A program made the position numbers and the translations under genes. A DNA stretch of 64,000 nucleotides, taken from Thermoanaerobaculia bacterium (lineage in GTDB: Bacteria; Acidobacteriota; Thermoanaerobaculia; Multivoradales; J023). The stretch is from the NCBI GenBank assembly GCA_030431255.1, contig JAUIJL010000001.1, forward strand, positions 496,001 to 560,000, in the 5' to 3' direction. A model generated the notes under the pieces. The model saw only the letters and a program-made list of their open reading frames with translations, did not search any database and was not told the origin of the DNA. Below, in pieces: positions 1 through 8,528 of this stretch. Position 1 is the stretch's first letter, and each line of letters starts with the position of its first letter.

Positions 1-1632
1 GCTCACAGCTTCCAAGGCTGCGGCGAAGCGGGTCCAACCCGCAAAACCGGTCGGGTTGTTCCAATGCTGCAGCAGGCCGGTCCAATCCAAGGCGAAGTCG
101 AGCATCAGCACGGGCACACCGACCGCTTCAACCAGGTTGTTCGCTAGGCGGATGCCGCCGCTGCCGGTGACCGGACCCCAGGTCACCGGGATGTCCTCGT
201 TGCGAGGTCGGCTATAGGTGAAATCCGCGGGCTCGCCGTAACCCAGACGGTGGGTGAGCTCATGGGCGGTCTCAAAGGGCAACGGCACTGAGCCGTCACC
301 CTCGTCCTCGGTGAACATCTTGACCATGTTGCTTTGGCCGATCGCGGCGATCACCATGCCGACGCCGAAGCGATTCCCGGCCAGGGCGGCTGCCTGGGGT
401 CGATCGACCTTGCGGGCTTCCACCCGGTACCAGCCACCTTGGGGCACCGACGGCAGCAAGCCCGACCAGGATCCTGCGCTCGGCGTGGGGTCGACGGTCG
501 TCCAAGGGGTAACCGGTGCCAAGGTCTCGGCCTCCACGACACGCGCCTCGACAGCCGTGGTCGGACCGTCGAAGGTGCCGGAGATGGAGAAATCGGCCTG
601 CCATTGGCCGCCGGCGGCGTCGTAGCGCCGTTGGGCGACGTATTTGTCGGTCGGCGAATCGATGCCCAGGCGGCCGAGGCTCGAGCTCGGTCCGACGTCG
701 TAGAGGTCCGCAAGATATTGGTGCATGTCGGCACGCTCGGACCCGTCGAGCACCCGATCGTAGAGCCAAGTCGCGGCCATCTGACCGACGAAGGCGTCGT
801 CACCTTTGAAGGAGCTCATCAAGTAGCTGACGATGAAGCTCTTGTCGGAATTCGACGGGGATCCGAAAGTCGCTTCCTGCCCGTCGATCCACACCCGCAG
901 CGCCCCGGCCGAGCGGGACACCTCGAGGGAGATCCAAGCGCCGAGGGGCACCCCGGCGGCCTCGGTCAACGACGCGGACCAAGTGTCGAGCCGCAGGAAA
1001 AGACTGCCGTCCGGCTCGACACAAAGGTGGTGTCGAGCGGAGCCAAGGAGGCATTCTCGCGCGGCTGGCGGAGCGATTCTGATCACGGTCCACAGATGAA
1101 AATCCGCTCCCGCGCTGATGGTCACCGGCGAGCTCGACGGCAGCTCTAGGGTCGCCCCTTGGGCCCACAGCTCATTGGAGGGCGATCCGCGATGGCCCTC
1201 GAAGCAAGGCTGATCCCCGGCACAGGTCCGCAATACACACAGCTTTTGGGGGTCGTCCATGCTCCAGCTGAAGGGCAAGACTCGATCGACGGCAAAGCGG
1301 GCACAACCAAAAGCCTCGTGGCTGCCGAGCTCGGGCGGCGCGTCGCCGGCGGTCGTGGCTGGGGCCGGGCAGCTGCCCTCGGCGCCCGGAACGATCGCCG
1401 GAGAGGTGTCGCAGAAGCTCTCGTCTGCGGTCGAGCCCTCATCGTCATTGCCTTGGCACTCGGAGGTATTGCAGGTCGCGATCAGCGCGGCCCGATCCAC
1501 GACCGAGTCCCGGGCTTCGACCGAGATTCGAGCGCCGGGAACCTCCGAGGGCATGGATTGAGCTTCGGCGATGGAAAGTAGAAAAGTTGCAATAAGAAGA
1601 AATGTCAATGAATATCTTTTGTTCCGAGCCAT
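1..1632 (-). CDS. Secreted LamG-like / SASA-type carbohydrate esterase, C-terminus outside window
   Basis: The frame is open from an ATG at 1632 to the left edge, so about 544 residues are visible and the C-terminus is missing. Residues 1-25 (MARNKR, then a hydrophobic run ending AEAQS) form a signal peptide. Residues about 130-310 look like a concanavalin-A/LamG-like fold, closing with the pattern DRVLDGSERADMHQYL seen at the end of such domains. Near residue 430 the motif AIGQSNM (nucleophile candidate Ser434) marks a SASA-type, sialate O-acetylesterase-like SGNH esterase, a family that deacetylates glycans. GGAGG lies 7 nt before the ATG. The fold assignment is by motif only. The second catalytic block (Asp-His) would lie outside the window. 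Confidence 0.8.
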   Translation of the reverse strand, partial: MARNKRYSLTFLLIATFLLSIAEAQSMPSEVPGARISVEARDSVVDRAALIATCNTSECQGNDDEGSTADESFCDTSPAIVPGAEGSCPAPATTAGDAPPELGSHEAFGCARFAVDRVLPFSWSMDDPQKLCVLRTCAGDQPCFEGHRGSPSNELWAQGATLELPSSSPVTISAGADFHLWTVIRIAPPAARECLLGSARHHLCVEPDGSLFLRLDTWSASLTEAAGVPLGAWISLEVSRSAGALRVWIDGQEATFGSPSNSDKSFIVSYLMSSFKGDDAFVGQMAATWLYDRVLDGSERADMHQYLADLYDVGPSSSLGRLGIDSPTDKYVAQRRYDAAGGQWQADFSISGTFDGPTTAVEARVVEAETLAPVTPWTTVDPTPSAGSWSGLLPSVPQGGWYRVEARKVDRPQAAALAGNRFGVGMVIAAIGQSNMVKMFTEDEGDGSVPLPFETAHELTHRLGYGEPADFTYSRPRNEDIPVTWGPVTGSGGIRLANNLVEAVGVPVLMLDFALDWTGLLQHWNNPTGFAGWTRFAAALEAVS

Positions 1633-1745
1633 GATCCGTCCTCCCGCGGATTCGTGGCAGGACCCGGATAGGACGGCGCCGAAGCTGCCCAAACCTGAGG
1701 TCTCTTCGGCGGTTTTGGGGCCGAGCCGATAAATCGCGCGTGACC

Positions 1746-1773
1746 AAAAAGGGCCCGTCGATTGATCGGGCCT
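1746..1773 (-). terminator. Rho-independent terminator
   Basis: Read on the minus strand, GGCCCG and CGGGCC pair as a 6-bp GC stem around a 9-nt loop, followed by CTTTTT. It lies about 140 nt downstream of the DUF418 gene and in its direction, so it probably ends that transcript before the secreted esterase gene. Confidence 0.6.
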
Positions 1774-1913
1774 AGTCACTCAATTTGAAAGGAATAGTAT
1801 TTAAGAGCGAGTGTTAAAGTGAGTTACTTCTATTCTAGCGAGTGACATCGTCCAACGATATCGGACACCGGCCCATCTTGCTATAGGACATCTTTTGACA
1901 GAAGCCTAGGACA

Positions 1914-3062
1914 TCAACCGACATCGCCCCTCCTTGGGCTTGGACGTGGATCCACGGAGCGCAGCAGCCGCTCGAACGGGCCACGGTGAAAATTGGCGCA
2001 CCAAAGCAAGGAAAGACCCACGGTGACGCCGCACCAAATGAGAGCGCTTTGGACGGCGAAGACGAAGCTCTGGCCTTCCAGCAGGCCCATGGCCTGCAGC
2101 ATGCCCATGCCTAGGACCACATGGATCACGTAGTGGCTCAACGCCAGCCGGCCCGTGGCAATCAGGCCGCGACAGATCCAAAGGTCCGGCCGGCGCTCTT
2201 GGAGCTCGATGCTCAAGCAGATCACCACCACCGCCGTGCCAGCACCCGCCAGGAGATAGAAGGGCAGGGGAGGGATCATGCCGCTGCCCAGCAGGAGCGA
2301 AGCGTCTTCGGCCCCCAGCTCCTCGGAAGCGGCGCGGACCAGAGCGTAGGAAAGACCTTCGACGAGCACGGCGAGCATGGCCGCTCGGGTCGCCAATGCC
2401 CGGCGTTGGGAGGCGTTTCGGAGATCTTGCCTTCCGAGCCATAGGCCGAAGACCAGGAATGCAGCCCACGGGATCACGGGATGGAAGCCGTTGAAGAAGA
2501 GATGCCGGAGGAAGCCCGCAGGCGTCCAAAGCTCGGTGTACGTGAGGGTCGACCAATCCCAGCCGCGCTCGTAGTCGAAGATCAAGAGCAGGATTGGGAA
2601 GGCGAAAACCAACGCTGAAGAGATGGCCGGCAGGATGCGATCCTGTGCCGTCAACAGCAAAGTGCCGAGGGCGATGTATACGCCGTAATAGTGCAGGATA
2701 TCCGGCGGCCAAATGGTGGCGAAGGCCAATCCGCCGACGAAAAGCACCGCCGACCGTCGCCATAGGGTCCGGCGGATTCGTCGCATCGCTTGGGAGTCAT
2801 CGGATTCGCGGGCGCGCCTCGACATCAACGACATGCCGACGCCCGCCAAGACCACAAAGGTGGCCGCGGCCCGGCCGTCCACCAGACCGGTGGTGGCCAC
2901 CAGCCAGGGAGGACCCTCTTTGCCGAGAGCCATCGTGGTTTTGAAGTTGACCACGATCATGCCGAGGATCGCAGCCCCGCGGGCCAAATCTAAACCCAAA
3001 ATCCGTCCGAAACGGGACGGACGATCCTTCTCTTGAATGTCCATTCGTTGCGTCGCCTCCAT
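1914..3062 (-). CDS. DUF418-family multi-pass membrane protein
   Basis: A 382-residue protein with about ten hydrophobic segments. The N-terminal signature LGLDLARGAAILGMIVVNF and the C-terminal ALSHYVIHVVLGMG...HRGPFERLLR are hallmarks of DUF418 proteins, which are related to heparan-glucosaminide/acyltransferase-type membrane proteins; their substrate is generally unknown. The start could be ATG 3062 or the internal ATG at 3044; GGAGG lies 11 nt before the latter. The AraC-type regulator gene lies 105 nt upstream on the same strand and is the obvious candidate regulator. A terminator follows at 1746-1773. Confidence 0.8.
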   Translation of the reverse strand: MEATQRMDIQEKDRPSRFGRILGLDLARGAAILGMIVVNFKTTMALGKEGPPWLVATTGLVDGRAAATFVVLAGVGMSLMSRRARESDDSQAMRRIRRTLWRRSAVLFVGGLAFATIWPPDILHYYGVYIALGTLLLTAQDRILPAISSALVFAFPILLLIFDYERGWDWSTLTYTELWTPAGFLRHLFFNGFHPVIPWAAFLVFGLWLGRQDLRNASQRRALATRAAMLAVLVEGLSYALVRAASEELGAEDASLLLGSGMIPPLPFYLLAGAGTAVVVICLSIELQERRPDLWICRGLIATGRLALSHYVIHVVLGMGMLQAMGLLEGQSFVFAVQSALIWCGVTVGLSLLWCANFHRGPFERLLRSVDPRPSPRRGDVG

Positions 3063-3167
3063 GGTTGTAGTGGATCCGACGCGTCACGTGACGGTATGGA
3101 AGTGTCGAATCCAACAACAGGCTAGGGTGCCGGCGGCGTCGCGGCGACCCAACCCATCGGCTGGGTC

Positions 3168-4373
3168 CTATGGGTGGCTCTGGGACTTGACGAAGGCGGA
3201 CGGGGTTTGGCCGGTGGCCTTCTTGAAGATGCGATTGAAGGACGACTTGGCGTTGAACCCACAGTCCAAGGCGATCGCCAGAAGGGTCCGGGTCTGATGA
3301 TGGCCCGCGACGATTCGGTGTTTGAAGGCTTCGACCCGATATCCGTTCACGAAGTCGTAGAAGCTCGTCTTCAGGTGCTCGTTGATCAGCTGGGAGAGGT
3401 GGTGAGTAGACAAGTCGGCCTGACGGGCGAGATCTCCGAGGGAAAGCCTCGGATCGAGGTAGGGCCGATCCTGAGCCATGACCTCCTCCAGCCGTCGCAA
3501 CATTTCCTGTGCAGCGGATCGATCGAGGCCTGCCTTGCGATACTTCTCGACGGATGCCGCCGGCGCCTCGGCGGGTTTCCGTGGTTGATTTGCCGGAGAC
3601 TGGGAATTCTCAACGGTCGTTTCCGAGCTCGACACCGGCTCGGCCAATGAGGCCGTCAGGCTCGGATCCTGAAAGACCGAGGTTTGACGCAGACCAAAGA
3701 AACCCAAATAGAAGACCAGAGGCGTTGCCGCGACGAAGCTCCAGCGCAACGTCCAGGTCATCTCCGGGCCCCAGCCGTGTTGGCTCAGGAAGTCAGGGAT
3801 GGCCAGCAGCGCCCACAAAGCCAGGACGGCCCTGGCCAAAGAGGCCAGCCACCGATAGTCGACCCCCTCCCGATAGGCGAGACGTCCCGCGATGAACCTT
3901 CGATGGGCCTCGAGCTTGCGCAGGCTTAAAAACACGTAGATCGGAATGGAGATGAGCTCAGCGAGCAGAATGGCGTTGAACCACAGTGAGCGCGCCGTGA
4001 ATCGACTCTCCAGAAAATATGCGTCGAGCCGTATTTCGAGGCCGGCGAGAATCATCCCGAGCCAATAAAGCCAGGAGAGCCCGTAGGCCGAGAAGTGGAG
4101 CAGGTCCCGCCGCCGGAGGCCAGGGTTTGGGCTCAGGAGACTGCGGGTGTAAAGAAAGAAAACAGGCGCGGTCAACAAACCGGCGTTGGTCAACAGGAGC
4201 AGCAAATCGGGCAGATCGTAGGCCAGAGCTGCATACGCCGTGGCGAAAATCGCGGCGAGCAAAACCAGGAGCAGGCTCAGCAGCAAGTCGGACCAGGAAC
4301 GCCGAGTTTTGGCGAATACCAGGGCCGCAAGAAAAAGGGCTTGCACCGAGCCGATCGCGATCAGGGTCGTCAT
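3168..4373 (-). CDS. Membrane-anchored AraC-family transcriptional regulator
   Basis: A 401-residue protein. Residues 1-235 carry about seven hydrophobic segments (for example DLLLSLLLVLLAAIFATAY). A polar linker rich in Ser/Pro/Ala follows, then a C-terminal AraC/XylS DNA-binding domain from about residue 295 with two helix-turn-helix units; the second ends CGFNAKSSFNRIFKKATGQTPSAF, the family signature. This 7TM-AraC layout is known from Bacteroidetes and Acidobacteria, where the membrane part is presumed to sense a signal. It sits upstream of the DUF418 membrane protein in the same orientation, so joint transcription or local regulation is likely. Confidence 0.87.
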   Translation of the reverse strand: MTTLIAIGSVQALFLAALVFAKTRRSWSDLLLSLLLVLLAAIFATAYAALAYDLPDLLLLLTNAGLLTAPVFFLYTRSLLSPNPGLRRRDLLHFSAYGLSWLYWLGMILAGLEIRLDAYFLESRFTARSLWFNAILLAELISIPIYVFLSLRKLEAHRRFIAGRLAYREGVDYRWLASLARAVLALWALLAIPDFLSQHGWGPEMTWTLRWSFVAATPLVFYLGFFGLRQTSVFQDPSLTASLAEPVSSSETTVENSQSPANQPRKPAEAPAASVEKYRKAGLDRSAAQEMLRRLEEVMAQDRPYLDPRLSLGDLARQADLSTHHLSQLINEHLKTSFYDFVNGYRVEAFKHRIVAGHHQTRTLLAIALDCGFNAKSSFNRIFKKATGQTPSAFVKSQSHP

Positions 4374-4779
4374 TTCAGGATTCTATGGGATGCGGCTTCC
4401 TGGCGAGCTCGGACCATCCCGATGCCGGCACCAGCGAAGAGTAAAGACCGTCCGGACATGCCGATGTTCGACACCACCCGTCTGCATTGTGAGGCGGCGG
4501 TGGAGATGGCTCTGGCGGAAGCCGATTGATCGGAGCGAAGACGAGCAGGCCCACGGTCCCGAAGCCATGGGCCTTTCTCGACACGTGCACTGGGCCTTGA
4601 TGGTGACCCAGCGGACGTGCCCGTCCCACTCGGTGCAGCCATGCTGGACGGCCGGCTTCACCCGGTAGACGGTGCCACCGCCAAAGTCGGTGAAGCTGTG
4701 CCCTTTCAACTCGGATAGGATCCGCGTCGTCAACGAGCCGACCACGGTTGGCCATCAAACCGGATTCATGGAGATGAGC
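4374..4779. other. Gene-poor stretch with a racemase relic
   Basis: About 400 nt lie between the AraC gene and the lipoprotein gene. The only part I can interpret is a short fossil of an Asp/Glu racemase tail near 4446-4550. The rest (4551-4745) has a minus-strand frame with protein-like composition (GHSFTDFGGGTVYRVKPAV) but no recognisable family and no convincing start. Confidence 0.4.
4446..4550 (+). pseudogene. Fossil of an Asp/Glu racemase C-terminus
   Basis: The plus-strand frame encodes RPDMPMFDTTRLHCEAAVEM and a few further residues before TGA at 4527-4529. The same residues form the end of the intact racemase at 14607-15353 (there at about 15263-15340). DNA similarity continues past the stop (TGATCGGA...AGAC...GAG). 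Nothing upstream of about 4446 resembles the racemase, and a stop lies immediately upstream. This is a decayed duplicate of which only the tail survives. Confidence 0.75.
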
Positions 4780-5229
4780 ATGTTGAAGACGTCCAATTTT
4801 TTTCTCGTATCGGGAGTGATGTGTGTGCTGCTTGCGGTGGGATGCGGAGGCGGCAGCCCGGAACCAGACGCGCCCTCAAACGCGCCGACGGAGGCGGTCA
4901 CGGACAGTGGCACCGACGGTACGGAGCCCGCTGAGACGACCTCCGGAGAGCAAACACCCTCGGCCGAGGACCCTGCACCTGAAGTGGCCGCTGAAGACGG
5001 AAAGATCGGCGTGGAAGCCTGCGATGACTTCGTCGCCAAATTCGACGCTTGTCGCGACAAGCTGCCCGAAGACCAACGTGAAGCCTTGGCCAGCGTCATC
5101 GACTTCACCATCCAGGAATGGCGAGAATCAGCGAAGGATCCGGCGGCCCGCGCGGCGCTACCCGAGACCTGCCAACAGGCGATCGAGAACCAACGAGGAT
5201 CGATGGAGTATTTCGGCTGCGAGTGGTGA
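4780..5229 (+). CDS. Small lipoprotein of unknown function
   Basis: A 149-residue protein starting at ATG 4780, chosen because GGAG lies 6 nt upstream; two in-frame ATGs lie just before it at 4768 and 4774. The N-terminus has a lipoprotein signal ending in the lipobox LAVGC, followed by a disordered Pro/Glu/Thr/Ser-rich linker (about residues 25-75). A compact C-terminal helical region follows with four Cys (ACDDFVAKFDACRDKL, ETCQQA, YFGCEW). The Cys spacing suggests two disulfides in a small periplasmic domain. I do not recognise a family. It lies about 90 nt upstream of the large DUF4062-nSTAND gene on the same strand. Confidence 0.75.
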   Translation: MLKTSNFFLVSGVMCVLLAVGCGGGSPEPDAPSNAPTEAVTDSGTDGTEPAETTSGEQTPSAEDPAPEVAAEDGKIGVEACDDFVAKFDACRDKLPEDQREALASVIDFTIQEWRESAKDPAARAALPETCQQAIENQRGSMEYFGCEW

Positions 5230-5309
5230 ACGGGTAGACCCTCGCAGTCGGCAAGGCATCAGTGAGCCCCTCGGCTCGCAGATGCGGCCCTGAAGCGACC
5301 CGCGTGTAT

Positions 5310-5313
5310 GGAG
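5310..5313 (+). promoter_or_regulatory. Shine-Dalgarno GGAG that points to a CTG start
   Basis: GGAG at 5310-5313 is followed after 7 nt by CTG at 5321. The frame is open from a TGA at 5291-5293, contains no ATG, GTG or TTG before 5384, and conserved domain sequence already begins at 5321. Confidence 0.55.
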
Positions 5314-5320
5314 TCTCGAC

Positions 5321-8300
5321 CTGCGCATCTTCATCACTTCCGTTCCAGATGAGCTGGAAACCTGCCAGGCGATCGCCGAGCAGGTGGCGCAAGAGCTGGG
5401 GCATGAGCCGGTATTGCGCGACCCGGTGCCTCGTCTCGGGCTGGATCCTGTAACCGCTTGCCGTCGGCAGGTCACCCGAGCCGACGCCGTGCTCGCCATC
5501 GTCGGTTTTCGGCGCGCGGGCGTGCCGGCAGGAGAGCTGGGGGGCGACGGCTTGCGGCCGTGGACTTCTTGGGAGCTGGGTCATGGCTTCGAGCACCGTC
5601 TGCCGGTGGTGGCGTTGCTGGCGGGGGAGGCCTTTGGGCCGGAACGGGAGGGTGATCCCGAAGCCGCGGCTCTGATGTCGGATCTGCGGGGTGAGCTGAT
5701 GCGCATCGCGCGGGTTTTCGACGACGAGAGCAGTTTTCGAACGCAGGTCGAGGCGGCGCTTAGGACCGTGCAGAGGCCATCCTGGACGCCAGGGCTGAGC
5801 GTCGGCGATTTACGCTTGCGTCGACACCGGGCGCCCGTGCTGCCGTCCACGCCCTATCCCGTGCTGTTGCCCTATACCCATCCGGAGCTGATGGCCGGAC
5901 GGGACGGGGACTTGACGGATTTGCGCCGGACCTTGGGCCTACCGGTGACGGTGGTGGGATTGCACGCGGCCTCGGGCATCGGCAAGAGCTCCCTCTTGGC
6001 CGGCGGTCTGGTGCCGACGTTGCGCGCCGAAGGGCGACCCGTGGCCTTTGAGCGCCATCCCACGGAGCCGGGCCTGATCGCGCGGTTGCTCGGGGATTTG
6101 CTGGAAGGTGAGGATTTCGAGCCGGCCGAGGAGAGCGGCAATGTCCGTTATTTCGTCGACTATTTTGTCGACCGGCTGCTGATCGCGCGCCGTCTGGCGG
6201 ACGGATTGACGCCGATTCTGGTGATCGATCAATTCGAAGATCTTTTGAAAGACGGCGGCGAAGGAACCCTGGCGGAGCTCGGACCTTTGCTGGCCGGGTC
6301 CGCCCAGCGCCTACCGGGCATCGATGGCCCCGCCTGTTGTTGGTTGTTGGCTTATCGCCAGGAGTACAACGGCCGGGTGATGGAGTGGCTGGAAGACGTC
6401 CTGCGCCAGGCACGGGCAGCGGGGCAACCAGGCGCCGGGCGACCGGGACTCGACGCACTGCCCCATGACCTCAGCAGCTCCCGCCGGTTCGTGGATTGGC
6501 CCTTGCTGCCCTTGGGAACGCCCCCTTCCGGCTCTGGGGATGCTCTGGAGCAGGCGTCCCGGGTTTTTTTGCGGGCGATCCAAAAACCCTTAAGTCACGA
6601 TGCGTTCCCCTGGGTCTTTGCCCCGGGCCATGCCGAGCGCCTGGCTCACGCTTTCGCAAGGGCTCGTTTGCGCTCACCCGACGACCCTCTGGCGCCCGAG
6701 CTGCAAGTGGTGTTGGCCCATCTCTTGGAGCAGGCGGGGGAGCCGGATTCGGATCGACCCTTGACGGTCACCGTTCCTGAAGAGACCGACGAGCTCATGG
6801 ATCGAGCTCTGCAACAGCATCTGCGCCGTGCTCTCGATCGCGCCTTTCCCCGAGATTTCGACGCCGCGGCGCGCTCGGCCCGTACCCGCGCTCTGCTGGT
6901 GTTGCGGGAGCTGGCGGACGAGCACGGACGTCGCGATCAGGCCGTCGATCCCGCGATCCAGGACCTTTCCGAGCAGGGGCACGAGATCTTGGAAAAGCTC
7001 TCTACGCCCCAGACTCGCCTGGTGCTGTTGCGCCGCCGGGACGATACCCAAGCTTTCGTTTTGGCCCATGATCGCTTGGCGGAGGTCTTGGTGCAGGCGG
7101 TGGACGCCGGGGGCTGGGCGGAGCTGGAGATCGACGAGCGGCTACTCTCCCTACGCCGTTTCGTGGCGTTGCAAAGCCGTCTTTTTGCGTCGGGCGACGT
7201 GCAACAGGCGGCCACCGTATCCGCGGACGTCTACCGGAGCATCGAGGCCCATCAGGAAGTGCTGCTATGGACTGACGGCCATCGAGCTTGGTGGCGAGCC
7301 TGCGTCCATCGTCGGCGTGAGCAACGTCGTCGCCTCCTGCTGAGAAGGACCGTCGCGGGGGTGCTCTTGGTGGTGGCGGCAGCCCTGGCCTGGTACTTCG
7401 CCGACCGGCGAGCCCGCTATCTGGCGGAGCTGGAAACGGTGGCCGTCGGCGAGCCCGAGGTCGCCTTCGCGACCCTCGCTCGGCTGACCCGAGCCGGTCA
7501 CGATTCCGCGGCTCTTGTCGATCGGCTGCGCCGCCGTGAGGCGCCTTTCGATGTTTTCGAGAAGGGATTGGGCGGCGCGGAAGCATCCGGGAGAGCTGAA
7601 GCGTTGGTAGAAGTCGCCGAGCTGGCGATGCCGATCTTGGAAGCATCGCCTGAGGATCCCGTGCTGATTGCGAGCCTGGTGTGGGCGCTCGATTTCTTCG
7701 CGCGAGATGCGGGTGTTGCCGATCGTGCTCTGGAGTTGCGGAATGAAGCGCTGGCTCCTCTGCGTCAGACCCATCCACCGCCGGGGCCGCCCGTTTCCGA
7801 CGATCCCCATTGGGTGGATATTCCAGCGGGCACCTTCTGGATGGGCGCCGGACCGGACGAAGGTCGGGACGAGCCGAATATGCAAGACGAGCATCCTCGC
7901 CACCAAGTTTCGCTTTCACGATTTCGCATGATGACCCGCGAGGTCACCAACGCGGAGTACCGCCGCCTCGTGCCCGACCACGGGGGAGCCGGCGAGCTAC
8001 CCGCCGTGTGGATCAATTGGTTCGAAGCCTATACCTATGCGGCTTGGCTGGGAGGTCGCCTCCCCACGGAAGCGGAATGGGAGTATTCGGCTCGGCTCGG
8101 ATGCGCTTTTCGATATTGCAAACGGGACGGCAGCGAGGCGACCCTAAGCGAGGTCGCTTGGTGGGTGGAAAATTCCACCGATCCTACTGCCGGCGTTTCG
8201 GCCGTTCGGCCCGTCAAACAGTTGGAGCCGAATCCCTTGGGGCTGTGGGATATCTACGGCAACGTGTTCGAGTGGAGCGCCAATTGGTATTCCCCCTATC

Positions 8301-8491
8301 CAAACGAGCCGGCGACGGATCCCACCGGAGGCCCGGCGAGCCGGTCGGCTCAGCGCGCGTATCGCTCGGGCGCCGTGGTCTCCCCTGACATGTGGATCGG
8401 AGCCGGCGTTCGAGGGTCCACCGCGCCGAGCAAAGAAGCGGACTCGCTCGGGTTGCGTGTGGTTCTCGCAGCCGGCAACCCGAGCGGTTGA
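5321..8491 (+). CDS. DUF4062 (TIR-like)-nSTAND ATPase-TM-FGE/sulfatase-modifying domain protein
   Basis: A 1056-residue protein. Residues 1-125 (RIFITSVPDELETCQAIAEQ..., then SWELGHGFEHRLPVVALL) resemble DUF4062, a TIR-like domain often found in bacterial conflict systems. From about 180 comes an nSTAND ATPase with Walker A GIGKSS (about 219-224) and Walker B ILVIDQFEDLL. A TM helix sits near 675-695. Residues about 825-1056 form an FGE-sulfatase domain (PAGTFWMGAG, WINWFEAYTYAAWLGGRLPTE, NVFEWSANWY), a C-type-lectin-like fold. The start is taken as CTG 5321; the GTG at 5384 would delete the first 21 domain residues. It is convergent with a paralogous nSTAND-FGE protein and is probably a signalling or defence switch. 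Confidence 0.82.
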   Translation: MRIFITSVPDELETCQAIAEQVAQELGHEPVLRDPVPRLGLDPVTACRRQVTRADAVLAIVGFRRAGVPAGELGGDGLRPWTSWELGHGFEHRLPVVALLAGEAFGPEREGDPEAAALMSDLRGELMRIARVFDDESSFRTQVEAALRTVQRPSWTPGLSVGDLRLRRHRAPVLPSTPYPVLLPYTHPELMAGRDGDLTDLRRTLGLPVTVVGLHAASGIGKSSLLAGGLVPTLRAEGRPVAFERHPTEPGLIARLLGDLLEGEDFEPAEESGNVRYFVDYFVDRLLIARRLADGLTPILVIDQFEDLLKDGGEGTLAELGPLLAGSAQRLPGIDGPACCWLLAYRQEYNGRVMEWLEDVLRQARAAGQPGAGRPGLDALPHDLSSSRRFVDWPLLPLGTPPSGSGDALEQASRVFLRAIQKPLSHDAFPWVFAPGHAERLAHAFARARLRSPDDPLAPELQVVLAHLLEQAGEPDSDRPLTVTVPEETDELMDRALQQHLRRALDRAFPRDFDAAARSARTRALLVLRELADEHGRRDQAVDPAIQDLSEQGHEILEKLSTPQTRLVLLRRRDDTQAFVLAHDRLAEVLVQAVDAGGWAELEIDERLLSLRRFVALQSRLFASGDVQQAATVSADVYRSIEAHQEVLLWTDGHRAWWRACVHRRREQRRRLLLRRTVAGVLLVVAAALAWYFADRRARYLAELETVAVGEPEVAFATLARLTRAGHDSAALVDRLRRREAPFDVFEKGLGGAEASGRAEALVEVAELAMPILEASPEDPVLIASLVWALDFFARDAGVADRALELRNEALAPLRQTHPPPGPPVSDDPHWVDIPAGTFWMGAGPDEGRDEPNMQDEHPRHQVSLSRFRMMTREVTNAEYRRLVPDHGGAGELPAVWINWFEAYTYAAWLGGRLPTEAEWEYSARLGCAFRYCKRDGSEATLSEVAWWVENSTDPTAGVSAVRPVKQLEPNPLGLWDIYGNVFEWSANWYSPYPNEPATDPTGGPASRSAQRAYRSGAVVSPDMWIGAGVRGSTAPSKEADSLGLRVVLAAGNPSG

Positions 8492-8528
8492 TAGCGATCC
8501 GTAGCGAGCCTCAGCGGGCATTAATTAA

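Noticed and set aside
334-1149. 271-codon plus-strand open frame at the left edge
   Set aside because: The minus strand here encodes a secreted esterase with signal peptide, LamG-like fold and GQSNM motif across the whole stretch.
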